A DNA stretch of 64,000 bases from Bacteroides sp. MSB163. Its GTDB lineage: Bacteria > Bacteroidota > Bacteroidia > Bacteroidales > Bacteroidaceae. Shown in pieces: positions 36,901-44,202 of this stretch. Made by a program: the position numbers and the translations under genes. Below the pieces are notes generated by a model. The model saw only the letters and a program-made list of their open reading frames with translations, searched no databases and was not told the origin of the DNA. How positions within the stretch are numbered: the stretch's first letter is position 1; each line of letters starts with the position of its first letter. The stretch covers positions 3,898,001-3,962,000 of the forward strand of contig NZ_CP143867.1 of the NCBI RefSeq assembly GCF_036416795.1, in the 5' to 3' direction.

Positions 36901-38029
36901 GGAGAGGAAATATCTGGGCGGAAGGTTTTTCAGGGGCAGCAATGCCGTTAATCAGAAAGTGCCGGGAAGCGGAATCGGCCTGATGCTGGTCTGCAAACTA
37001 GTACGTTTGCATAAGGGAAGGATCATTATATCAAGCACGGAAGGGGAAGGTACCTGTGTACGTGTTACATTCCCCATGGGAAACAGGCATTTGCGCAAGG
37101 CACGTTTCATAACAGTGGCAAAGACGGAAGATGCAGCCCCGCCACAACCGGAAACGTGTTCTGCCGAACTGCGGATGGAAACGATGAAAAATGGCAAAAG
37201 TTCATCACGTATTCTTGTAGTGGAGGACAACGATGACTTGCGGGGATACATTGAGAGACTCTTGGGACAGGACTACCACGTCCAATCATGCACAAACGGA
37301 CGCGACGCGTTGGTCGTGGCAAGGGAATATAACCCGGACCTGATCCTTTCGGATGTCATGATGCCGGAGATGGGCGGTGATGAACTATGTGCAGCCATCA
37401 AGTCGGACATTGAAACCTCTCATATTCCGGTCATCCTGCTGACGGCACTCAGCGATGAGAAAAATATGCTCAAGGGGTTGGACAAGGGAGCCGATGCATA
37501 TATAACCAAGCCGTTCAGTGTGAATGTGCTCAAGGCGAACATCAGGAGCATACTGGGCAACCGGATATTGCTCCGAAAAACATATGCCGGACTAAAATCT
37601 GGTACCGGCCCGTTACCTGAAGGATGCAGTAACGCATTGGACTGGAAATTCATTGCCACCGTGAGAGAATGTGTTATGGAACATATTACCAGTCCTGATT
37701 TTAACGTGGACACCCTCTGTGAAATCCAGCACATGAGCCGTTCGAGTTTCTTCAACAAGCTCAAGACATTGACAGGATACGCACCGGCCGACTACATCCG
37801 TTCCATCCGCCTGCAACATGCGGCAAACCTGCTAATCCAGGAAAGGTGCACGATAATAGAAGTTGCGGATGCAACCGGATTCAGTGATGCAAAATATTTC
37901 AGGGAAGTATTCAGGAAACATTATGGTGTAAGTCCTAGTGAATACCGCAAAGTAGCAATGGGAACGCATCCGAAAGAAAGCCTATCCGATTATCGGTGCC
38001 ATGGGGGAGGAAGTGTGGGAAGCCGTTGA
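33980..38029 (+). CDS. Hybrid two-component system protein (HTCS) with AraC output
   Basis: 1349 residues, all domains on one chain. Signal peptide or TM at the start (KRVLFLFPLLIATFTTCKG); periplasmic beta-propeller repeats (IEDGLSNRRIFRI, DSRHRLWVV, GDGRIWMANY) to about 680; a Y_Y_Y domain; TM at about 780-800; HisKA with His821 in FFINTAHDIRTPLT; ATPase; receiver with Asp1125 in LILSDVMMPEMGG; C-terminal AraC HTH (SRSSFFNKLKTLTGYAPADY, VSPSEYRK). Such proteins sense a glycan breakdown product and switch on polysaccharide-utilisation genes, but no susC/susD pair adjoins this one, so its target is elsewhere or lost. Confidence 0.95.
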   Translation: MTYFQILKRVLFLFPLLIATFTTCKGQIYKYLGIEDGLSNRRIFRIQKGGHGYMWFLTQEGIDRYDGSKIKHYAVFDGSMEVAPQINLNWLYTDSRHRLWVVGRKGRIFRYDTARDRFVMTYKLNGLQDDVTSGTVNCTYMDSNDRIWLCHGDSIIRYDTRAGTTDRIDSPASNDITAITQTDSTNFFIGTSNGLLQTIEKEGVLETVVGTYTDSICIPVSELYFHQDSKKLFIGTFKEGIIAYGMNTTSTIIADGPLQNVAIKRITPFGKRQLLVATGGRGVYKIDVDSLSARPYITADYSNYNGMNGNNINDIYVDGDGRIWMANYPIGITIRNDRYRSYKWLKHSPGNNSSLANNQVHDVVRDGEGDLWFATSNGISLLHSATGQWTSFLSSSEHLKGDDNNIFLSLCEVLPGIIWAGGYTSGIYRIDKKKGMVEYISPSSLAGISPDQYISDIIKDSGGDIWSGGYCNLKRINPETGDIRLYPGLGSITAILEKDAEHIWVGTTMGLYLLDKLRGDYRRIDFPVETVHVSTLYQAADSTLYVGTRGAGLLVYDGANDKFIHQYHMENCALVSDNIYIVIPRPDGSLLLGTENSIVTFLYEDRTFQNWTAEQGLMSVCFNAGAATQYGDSLVFGSNDGIVIFPVDLQIPVPQFSQMLLRDFTVSSRPVYPGEEGSPLKKDIAGNYRLELAYDQSSFSLEAISINYDYPSNILYSWKLEGAYNGWSHPLQDGQIQVTGLSPGKYILRICAISNEEKYKVYEEKSIEVVVARPPWASAWAIAGYALLAISAVTIAVRIVMLRRQKRLSEEKTRFFINTAHDIRTPLTLIKAPLEEVVERQQVKEEGTDNVGVALRSVNNLLQLVTDLINFERADVYTSQLSVGEYELHSYLESTCETFRTYASQKNVNLSCESKFPFMNVWFDRDKMDSILKNLLSNALKYTPRNGNVHVCAYTEQNTWSIEVSDTGIGIPAGERKYLGGRFFRGSNAVNQKVPGSGIGLMLVCKLVRLHKGRIIISSTEGEGTCVRVTFPMGNRHLRKARFITVAKTEDAAPPQPETCSAELRMETMKNGKSSSRILVVEDNDDLRGYIERLLGQDYHVQSCTNGRDALVVAREYNPDLILSDVMMPEMGGDELCAAIKSDIETSHIPVILLTALSDEKNMLKGLDKGADAYITKPFSVNVLKANIRSILGNRILLRKTYAGLKSGTGPLPEGCSNALDWKFIATVRECVMEHITSPDFNVDTLCEIQHMSRSSFFNKLKTLTGYAPADYIRSIRLQHAANLLIQERCTIIEVADATGFSDAKYFREVFRKHYGVSPSEYRKVAMGTHPKESLSDYRCHGGGSVGSR

Positions 38030-38119
38030 TGAGTTGATAAAAAACAGAGAGAGTACTATCGACTTGATACTGGTCGTTACGTCAGGTAGGGTAAATGCTT
38101 AGGGTGGGTTCCACACTAT

Positions 38120-38470
38120 TTGCAATATGATTACGTGATTACTCCGATCACGGTGGGTAAGATGGTCATGCGGAGCAGCCTCTCTTCCTCGACCATCGTG
38201 TTGGACTATGTCCGCAACAAGCCTGAAATTCCCTTGAGAGATATCCTTTTCTTTTGGAACAAGATAGACTACAAGGCCAATACCGAGGTGTTCGACCTCT
38301 ATCAGATGATGATGTAGCGGCTAAAGCTGACGGTGCTGGCAACCAGCGTTCCCGAAACGTACCGTTACGACAAGGAACTGTTCGTCTGCAGCAAGAGCTA
38401 TTACCGCTGTACGCTGTTGTTGCCTCCGACCAAGTTGTTGAAAGGCTGTGAATTCGTAGAACTGGCATGA
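38120..38470 (+). pseudogene. Remnant of a ParA-like TraA gene of a conjugative transposon
   Basis: A frame beginning without a good start (LQYDYVITPITVGKMVMRSS) matches the C-terminal half of the ParA-like TraA proteins of Bacteroides conjugative transposons, including PEIPLRDILFFWNKIDY. It is cut by TAG at 38315-38317 and continues in frame (TVLATSVPETYRYDKEL) to TGA 38468-38470. The N-terminal ATPase half is gone. The 5' flank (38030-38119) and 3' flank (38471-38669) show no intact gene and are probably further debris. Confidence 0.6.
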
Positions 38471-38669
38471 ATAGACAATCATATTGAGTGAAAGAGGTAT
38501 GGAAAAATATTGAAAATCCGGGCAGCCGCATAGGGATTGCCCGACTTTTTTAAGATGGATATTCAGGTGTGGGGTTGGCAGGTCAGTCCACGGGCTCGCC
38601 GCTATAGCGAAGGCGGCAGATGGCCTCGTGGATTTCACACATGATATGCAGCCGTAGCCGCTTGCTGAT

Positions 38670-39047
38670 ATGTTGGCTGTCGGAACGCATGAAGAGTTTT
38701 TGAACGATTTGACCGTACACTTTTTGGACGAGAAACGAAAACCAAAGGAATTAAGACTCCATGAGGTGGCACCGTTGGACGCGAAATTTCGGGCGGAAAT
38801 CGGGGACTGCAAGACCGCCTCACCGGATATATTCCGATACGGGATTTGCACGAAGCGGTGCGACATGGCACCCACACTGAGAAAGTTCAACAGGCTGGGA
38901 GACTTGCGACTGGTCTGTGCGCCGCTTCTCAATGAGCGATGGATTGTCTCGCCGCCGGTTGCGCGACCGGATAATGCCCGGTTCCCGCCGCCGGAAGTGA
39001 AGACGAGGATACCGTTTAAAAAGAAAAAACAGAGTATGAACATTTAA
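38670..39047 (+). pseudogene. 3' fragment of a third copy of module gene B
   Basis: From about 38688 the frame matches the last 120 residues of gene B (EEFLNDLTVHFLDEKRKPKE, RYGICTKRCDMAPTLRKFNR, ending RIPFKKKKQSMNI). The first 60 percent, including the TGA site, is missing. Followed at 11 bases by the C copy, as in the intact module. Confidence 0.75.
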
Positions 39048-39058
39048 CTCTTTGATAT

Positions 39059-39941
39059 ATGGAAAATGAACAGAATGGAACGCTAAAAGACGGCAGTGTA
39101 TATGTAGTCATGGGATTATGTTACAGAGATTCCAGCTTCTGTCGGAAGTGGTGTATTGCCTGTGAAATGAAACAGAACCGTTCTCGAAGGATGATACCTA
39201 TACCCGCCGGCTCACTTCGGAAATGTGGGAGGAAATAAAGTTATCACCCGTAGTGGTGGCTGATATGCTGGATGATTTGAGGCACGGGAACAAGTTCTAT
39301 ACGGGCGTTGAAACGGATAAGGGGGGCTTCTTTTCAGCCGGAACTATGAAGGGAACCACCAATATGGGGCCTTTATGGAGGAGAATATCGAGAGATGTTT
39401 CTTTGAGCCGGACTTTGAAGGAAAGTCGCTGACCGTGTATGAACTTCGGGGATGGCCTTCGCTGATGGCGGGGAAGATAAACCTCTGTTATGATGATAAC
39501 GATACCCTGTTACTATTGGAGAAGATTCCACCGGATGCCTACCTTGATAAATCGGCTCTTAAAAGCGTACAGACAGAGGTGTATGACCTTTCACTCACGT
39601 GGGAGAATTATGCCCGGCTGCCGGACAATGAGAAGGGGCTTGGCCTGTTCCAAAGCGTGGATAACTATGACCGGATGACCTTGCTTCATATCATGGACAA
39701 GGGTTATCCGAGGGACGGACTGATGGATGAGTATCCTGATAATTTCAGTTTCTATGAGAAATTTGAAAGGATAGAAAGAGCATTACTGGGCCGGAACAGA
39801 TGGAATGTTAATGACGAGATGCAGGACAGAGCAAAGAAACTGGTCGGAAAACTGTTGCGTGAGCAATTTTCCGATACACGGCAGAAGGTGGAGATAAAGG
39901 AAAAAGTAGTTTTACGGAACAGTAAAAGTATAAGGATATAA
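39059..39941 (+). pseudogene. Third copy of module gene C: deleted, TGA retained, frameshifted
   Basis: Begins MENEQNGTLKDGSVYV at ATG 39059, then skips about 240 bases of the gene C equivalent and resumes at LQRFQLLSEVVYCL in another frame. TGA at 39163-39165 is in exactly the gene C context, followed by NETEPFSKDDTYTR. A second frameshift near 39333 (in DKGVLLF) precedes the long remaining frame (ENIERCFFEPDFEGKSLTVY to KSIRI) ending at 39941. Dead as a gene but a useful outgroup for the TGA site. Confidence 0.75.
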
Positions 39942-40112
39942 GGGATAACGGAAAACAAGTGAGGGTTGGAAGGCGCATTGCCGGCGGATGTCGGTGATGT
40001 GCCTTTCACCTTTATATCGGGATTCTGAAAGTTTTTACTTTGAGTAAATATGGGGAAAGAAATGACATGACAATATTTCAGGGTATGTTTTAGGGGACAA
40101 TGTACGCCAATG

Positions 40113-40164
40113 GGTGACTTTGATTCCGGAAGTTTTGTCGGATGTGGAAATGTGCTTTACTTTG
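40113..40164 (+). promoter_or_regulatory. Promoter of second HTH pair with GGTGACT motif (site 3)
   Basis: GCCAATGGGTGACTT ends at 40120; GGTGACTT starts at 40113 and the -7 box TTACTTTG is at 40157-40164, start-to-start distance 44. Same arrangement as at 17435 and 13871. Confidence 0.5.
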
Positions 40165-40199
40165 CTTCACAAATAGTAAAATCATAAATCAAATTTATT

Positions 40200-40475
40200 A
40201 TGGAGTTAGTTGTAATTGAGAAAAATGCGTATTTACGGTTAAAACAGCAGGTTGAGGATTTATTCACACAGATTGAAGCTGTTAAAAAGAAATTTGGAAT
40301 TGTTGAAAAGGAAAAATGAATGGATGCCCAGGAGGTTTGCTTGGCTTTGAATATCTCCAAACGAACTTTGCAAAGCTATAGGGAATACGGAATTATTCCG
40401 TGTTCTTTTATAGGTGGCAAATATATGTATAAAGAGAGTGATTTGGTCAGAGTATTAACTCAAAAAGCAAGATAA
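40200..40475 (+). CDS. Helix-turn-helix protein 1, second copy, one in-frame TGA
   Basis: Frame from ATG 40200 to TAA 40473-40475, 90 sense codons plus TGA 40317-40319, directly followed by in-frame ATG 40320. The parts read ELVVIEKNAYLRLKQQVEDL before and MDAQEVCLALNISKRTLQSY after, with GGKYMYKESDLVRVL as the wing. It differs at many positions from the copy at 17520 yet keeps both the TGA and the frame. Likely a mobile-element HTH regulator; whether one or two polypeptides are made is open. Confidence 0.6.
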
Positions 40476-40478
40476 CAT

Positions 40479-40769
40479 ATGGATGGAGTAATCACAAAGC
40501 AGTCAGAAGAGTACATAATGATGATGAGGATACTTAAGAAATGTTCTAAAGAGGTACTTGAATTTCAAGATTTGCCTGTTCCTATCGCCAATGAGGTTTA
40601 TATGACTGGTGAACAGGTATGTGGCGTGTTGCATATATCAAGCAGAACTTTGCAAAAGTTACGTGATGAAAAGGGGATAGCTTATACTGTTATAGGTGGT
40701 AAGTTTCTTTATCCTCTTTCTAAATTGCAATTGTTATTGGAAGAAAATTATAGAAGTTATGTTCGTTAA
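40479..40769 (+). CDS. Helix-turn-helix protein 2, intact copy
   Basis: 96 residues, three bases after HTH 1. Helical N-terminus (SEEYIMMMRILKKCSKEVL), then HTH_17-type DNA-binding domain: EVYMTGEQVCGVLHISSRTL and VIGGKFLYPLSKLQLLLEEN. This is the undamaged counterpart of the broken gene at 17809; Ser occupies the position that is TGA there. Proteins of this pair accompany excision and mobilisation genes of Bacteroides conjugative transposons. No integrase or excision gene remains nearby. Confidence 0.8.
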   Translation: MDGVITKQSEEYIMMMRILKKCSKEVLEFQDLPVPIANEVYMTGEQVCGVLHISSRTLQKLRDEKGIAYTVIGGKFLYPLSKLQLLLEENYRSYVR

Positions 40770-40783
40770 ATCAAGCGTTTGAT

Positions 40784-40814
40784 TTGTATTTATGCCATTT
40801 TTTTACTACCTTTG
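40784..40814 (+). promoter_or_regulatory. Consensus Bacteroides promoter upstream of tRNA-Ser(GGA)
   Basis: -33 TTTG (40784-40787), 19-base spacer, -7 TACCTTTG (40807-40814), a perfect match. The transcript should begin near 40821, about 190 bases before the tRNA. Confidence 0.8.
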
Positions 40815-40820
40815 CAAAAG

Positions 40821-40981
40821 TAAGAGTGTAACAGGAAGAAAGTTGCAGTATATTTGCGGTGAATTATTCGGTGTCATAGGAGTAGAGGCTTCTGGTAAGA
40901 TGCTGATAATGAGTAGGGAAAATGAAAGTTAATCGTTCCCTGTCTCTCCGCTAAAAGCAGCTAAATAATGGCTGCTTTTTT
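40821..40981 (+). ncRNA. Candidate short non-coding RNA ending in a terminator
   Basis: Between the consensus promoter and a hairpin-plus-T-run there are about 160 bases with no ORF. Part of it (40879-40951) begins GGAGTAG and ends CCCTGTCTCTCCGC, like the two ends of a tRNA-Ser, but has no proper anticodon or T arm. It may be a small RNA, a tRNA leader, or a degenerate tRNA. Confidence 0.35.
40953..40981 (+). terminator. Hairpin terminator before tRNA-Ser(GGA)
   Basis: AAAAGCAGC pairs with GCTGCTTTT around TAAATAATG, followed by T. It lies between the promoter and the tRNA. Confidence 0.7.
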
Positions 40982-41008
40982 ATTGAAAATACTTACCGGA
41001 ATATACAA

Positions 41009-41096
41009 GGAGAGATGCTCGAGTGGTTGAAGAGGCACGCCTGGAAAGCGTGTATACCCCTAAAGGGTATCCGGGGTTCGAATCCCCGTCTCTCCG
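41009..41096 (+). tRNA. tRNA-Ser (anticodon GGA)
   Basis: 88 bases with a 7-bp acceptor stem (GGAGAGA / TCTCTCC), anticodon stem CACGC / GCGTG with loop CTGGAAA (anticodon 41043-41045), a long variable arm (TACCCCTAAAGGGTA) as in class II tRNAs, and T arm CGGGGTTCGAATCCCCG. CCA is not encoded. Confidence 0.97.
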
Positions 41097-41117
41097 CAGG
41101 TTGACAAACCGTTTTTA

Positions 41118-42134
41118 TTATTTCTTTCTACTACTTTCCCTGATTTGCAGATTTGTCGGAATGATTACTTGTCTGACTGTTCTATCCCCTTTGATTTGGT
41201 CTATTAATAAACGACAAGCCGTTTCTCCCATTTTATAGGTCTGATGTGATACTGCCGATAGTTTCGGTTCTACATAGTTGGCATGTTGTTCGTCTGTATA
41301 ACCGATGATAGCTATATCTTCCGGAATGTGAAGGCCGTGACTTTTAATAACTTCTATGGCGGCAAAGGCTAATGTGTCATTCATGGCAAGAATGGCATCG
41401 GGAGGTTGAGGAAGGGATAACAAGGCTTCCGTTGCTATTTTGCCCTCTTCATAATCTATTTTCCGACAGATTACCAGTTCTTTTTCAATGGGAATACGAT
41501 TGTCACGAAGAGCTTCCAGGTAACCGTGTTTTCTTTTTGTCACAATATCCAAATGGTTAGCTCCTCCTATGAAAGCCACTCGTTTACTACCGGTATCCAA
41601 TAAATGTTGGGTAGCCATTTGTGCCGATTGCACTCCATCTGCTACTACCGAAGAAAACTGGTCGGTCAGGCAAACACGGTCGAAGAGGATGAGTGGCATA
41701 TTAATGTCCTTCAGGGCAGCAAGATGAGCATAATCTGTAGTTTCTTGGGACAGACAGGCAATGATACCCTCTACCCGCATATTGACTAAATTCTCAATAT
41801 TCCTTTTTTCATATTCGTAGGATTCATGTGAAGTGGTGATGATGACAAAGTATCCGTTGTCTACTGCCATATTCTCTATCCCGTTCAGGATGGATGCGAA
41901 GAAATGGGTAACGATATCCGGTACAATGACTCCAATGATACGCGGGGTATTCTTTCGCAGACTCATGGCAAAAGGGTTGGGACGGTAATTCATTTCTTTT
42001 GCCAGCTTCTTGGCTTTAGCGCAAAGCTCATTGCTAATTTCAGGACTGTCTTTTAGTGCCCTGGATACAGTGGGAATGGATACGCCTAATGCTTGGGCGA
42101 GATCTTTTAATGAGGTATGTTTCCGGTATTCCAT
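41118..42134 (-). CDS. LacI-family transcriptional regulator
   Basis: 338 residues. N-terminal LacI HTH (SLKDLAQALGVSIPTVSRAL) with hinge, then a periplasmic-binding-protein-like effector domain (RIIGVIVPDIVTHFFASIL, GSKRVAFIGGANHLDI, DIAIIGYTDEQHANYVEPKL). Divergent from the aldose-dehydrogenase operon with a palindromic operator between them, so it very likely represses that operon and responds to its sugar or a pathway intermediate. Confidence 0.93.
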   Translation of the reverse strand: MEYRKHTSLKDLAQALGVSIPTVSRALKDSPEISNELCAKAKKLAKEMNYRPNPFAMSLRKNTPRIIGVIVPDIVTHFFASILNGIENMAVDNGYFVIITTSHESYEYEKRNIENLVNMRVEGIIACLSQETTDYAHLAALKDINMPLILFDRVCLTDQFSSVVADGVQSAQMATQHLLDTGSKRVAFIGGANHLDIVTKRKHGYLEALRDNRIPIEKELVICRKIDYEEGKIATEALLSLPQPPDAILAMNDTLAFAAIEVIKSHGLHIPEDIAIIGYTDEQHANYVEPKLSAVSHQTYKMGETACRLLIDQIKGDRTVRQVIIPTNLQIRESSRKK

Positions 42135-42214
42135 TTTTTAAGTCTGCTATATTAGATTCATTTACAAAGAAAACACATTCCCCGATAAAAGAGGGTATGG
42201 AAGGATGTTTTTTT

Positions 42215-42232
42215 TACGTAAACCATTACGTA
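42215..42232. promoter_or_regulatory. Palindromic operator, probably for the LacI-family regulator
   Basis: TACGTAA-ACCA-TTACGTA, a perfect 7-bp dyad in the divergent region, 84 bases before the aldose dehydrogenase start and upstream of a -7 box TATTTTTG at 42276-42283. Confidence 0.65.
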
Positions 42233-42315
42233 TTGTTTTCGCTTCTTATATGCTGTCCTGAAATTATTCTTACCCTATTTTTGTCGCATCTAAAAACTTT
42301 TAAATTTAATTAGTT

Positions 42316-43248
42316 ATGCAATACCATGAAATCGGAAAGACAGGGATGAAAGTATCATCTCTCAGTTTTGGAGCTTCTTCTTTAGGAGGGGTTTTCCATG
42401 ATGTTAAAGAGAAAGAAGGAATTGAGTCTGTGTTTACTGCTGTCGAATCGGGCATGAATTTTATAGATGTCTCCCCTTATTATGGGCATTATAAAGCAGA
42501 GACTGTTTTAGGAAAGGCGTTGAAAGACATTCCACGTGACCGGTATTATCTTTCTACCAAAGTGGGACGTTATGGAAAAGATGGTGTCAATACCTGGGAT
42601 TACTCTGCAAAACGTGCGGTAGAAAGTGTATATGAGAGTATGGAACGTCTGAATATCGACTTTATCGATTTGATTAATGTACACGATATTGAGTTTGCTG
42701 ATCTGAACCAGATTGTTAATGAGACATTACCGGCATTGATAGAATTGCGTGAAAAAGGAGTTGTCGGACACGTCGGAATCACTGACTTGCAACTTGAAAA
42801 CTTGAAATGGGTAATTGACCACTCGCCCAGTGGTACGGTAGAATCTATACTCAATTTCTGCCATTATTGCCTGTGCGATGACAAGCTAGCGGATTTTCTT
42901 GATTATTTTGAATCGAAAGGAATAGGTGTGATAAATGCCTCTCCGCTATCCATGGGATTGTTGAGTGAACGGGGCGTTCCTGCATGGCATCCGGCTCCGG
43001 AACTTTTGGTGGATGCTTGTCGCAAAGCAATGGAACACTGTAAGGCAAAGAATTATCCTATTGAGAAATTAGCTATGCAGTTTTCTGTTAATAATCCTCG
43101 GATTGCAACTACATTGTTCAGTACGGCCAATCCGCTGAATGTGAAAAAGAATGTCTCTTTTATTGAAGAGCCGATTGACTGGACGCTGGTGCATGAAGTG
43201 CAGGAAATTATTGGGGAACAGCAACGCGTAAGTTGGGCTAATTCTTAA
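42316..43248 (+). CDS. Aldo/keto reductase, probable aldose (L-fucose-type) dehydrogenase
   Basis: 310 residues, (beta/alpha)8 fold. The catalytic tetrad is visible: Asp and Tyr in MNFIDVSPYYGHYKAE, Lys in YYLSTKVGRYG and His in LINVHDIEF. It resembles the L-fucose or L-galactose dehydrogenase (D-threo-aldose 1-dehydrogenase) branch, which oxidises the sugar at C1 to a lactone with NAD(P). First gene of a four-gene operon with a lactonase-like hydrolase, a FucP-like transporter and a zinc dehydrogenase, which fits a non-phosphorylative route. Exact sugar not proven. Confidence 0.85.
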   Translation: MQYHEIGKTGMKVSSLSFGASSLGGVFHDVKEKEGIESVFTAVESGMNFIDVSPYYGHYKAETVLGKALKDIPRDRYYLSTKVGRYGKDGVNTWDYSAKRAVESVYESMERLNIDFIDLINVHDIEFADLNQIVNETLPALIELREKGVVGHVGITDLQLENLKWVIDHSPSGTVESILNFCHYCLCDDKLADFLDYFESKGIGVINASPLSMGLLSERGVPAWHPAPELLVDACRKAMEHCKAKNYPIEKLAMQFSVNNPRIATTLFSTANPLNVKKNVSFIEEPIDWTLVHEVQEIIGEQQRVSWANS

Positions 43249-43263
43249 AATACAGCTGTCTAT

Positions 43264-44187
43264 ATGGACTATACAATAATTGATGCCCATGCCCATCTAT
43301 GGTTACGGCAAGATACGGTGGTGGATGATCTGCCCATTCGTACGCTGGATAATGGACGCTCGTTGTTTATGGGAGAAATCCGCCAAATGGTTCCTCCCTT
43401 TATGATGGACGGGGTGAATAGTGCAGAAGTTTTTCTGTCGAACATGGACTATGCGCAAGTGGCTGCCGCTGTCATTACACAGGAATTTATTGATGGTATT
43501 CAGAATGAATATCTGGCAGAAGTAATTTCCCGTTATCCCGATCGCTTCTTTGTTTGCGGAATGTGTGAGTTTCGTAAGCCCGGGTTTCTGGTACAGGCAA
43601 AAGAACTAATTGCAAGAGGTTTCAAGGCTATTAAAATTCCGGCTCAACGCCTGTTGCTTAAAGAAGGACGGGTGATGCTGAATAGTGAAGAGATGATGCA
43701 GATGTTTCGCTATATGGAAGAACGGGATGTGATGCTTTCCATAGACTTGGCGGACGGAGCAACGCAAGTTCACGAGATGCGGGAAGTTATTCAGGAATGT
43801 CCCCGGTTGAGAATTGCTATCGGGCATTTCGGAATGGTGACACGTCCGGATTGGGAAGAACAGATACGGCTGGCTCTTCATCCCAATGTGATGATTGAAT
43901 CAGGAGGAATAACATGGCTTTTCAATGATGAGTTCTATCCTTTTAAGGGAGCGGTAAAAGCTATACGGAAAGCAGCCGAACTGGTCGGGATGAAGAAACT
44001 GATGTGGGGATCGGATTATCCGCGTACTATTACCGCAATCACTTACAAAATGTCGTATGATTTTATAGTGAAATCACCCGATTTGCAGGAAGATGAAAAA
44101 AGGCTGTTCCTCGGAGAAAATGCCCGGAAATTCTATGGATTTACTGATCTTCCCGTATTGCCATATATCAAAAACATGTCTGAATAA
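43264..44187 (+). CDS. Amidohydrolase-2 family protein, probable sugar lactonase
   Basis: 307 residues. Metal-dependent TIM-barrel hydrolase: N-terminal IIDAHAHLWL (HxH), a lysine region FKAIKIPAQRL, GHFGMV (His) and WGSDYPRT (Asp). Members next to fucose-type dehydrogenases hydrolyse L-fuconolactone; that role is inferred from context. Fifteen bases after the dehydrogenase. Confidence 0.8.
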   Translation: MDYTIIDAHAHLWLRQDTVVDDLPIRTLDNGRSLFMGEIRQMVPPFMMDGVNSAEVFLSNMDYAQVAAAVITQEFIDGIQNEYLAEVISRYPDRFFVCGMCEFRKPGFLVQAKELIARGFKAIKIPAQRLLLKEGRVMLNSEEMMQMFRYMEERDVMLSIDLADGATQVHEMREVIQECPRLRIAIGHFGMVTRPDWEEQIRLALHPNVMIESGGITWLFNDEFYPFKGAVKAIRKAAELVGMKKLMWGSDYPRTITAITYKMSYDFIVKSPDLQEDEKRLFLGENARKFYGFTDLPVLPYIKNMSE

Positions 44188-44202
44188 GAAGATAATAATA
44201 CC

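Noticed and set aside
18842..38030. Composite transposon bounded by the two module copies
   Set aside because: The copies are in the same orientation, differ in extent, and the DNA between them looks like ordinary chromosome; no transposase is present.
40879..40951. Possible extra tRNA gene (GGAGTAG ... TCTCTCC, tRNA-sized)
   Set aside because: No T33 before an anticodon, no 7-base T loop, only five of seven acceptor pairs. Kept only as a tRNA-like scar.
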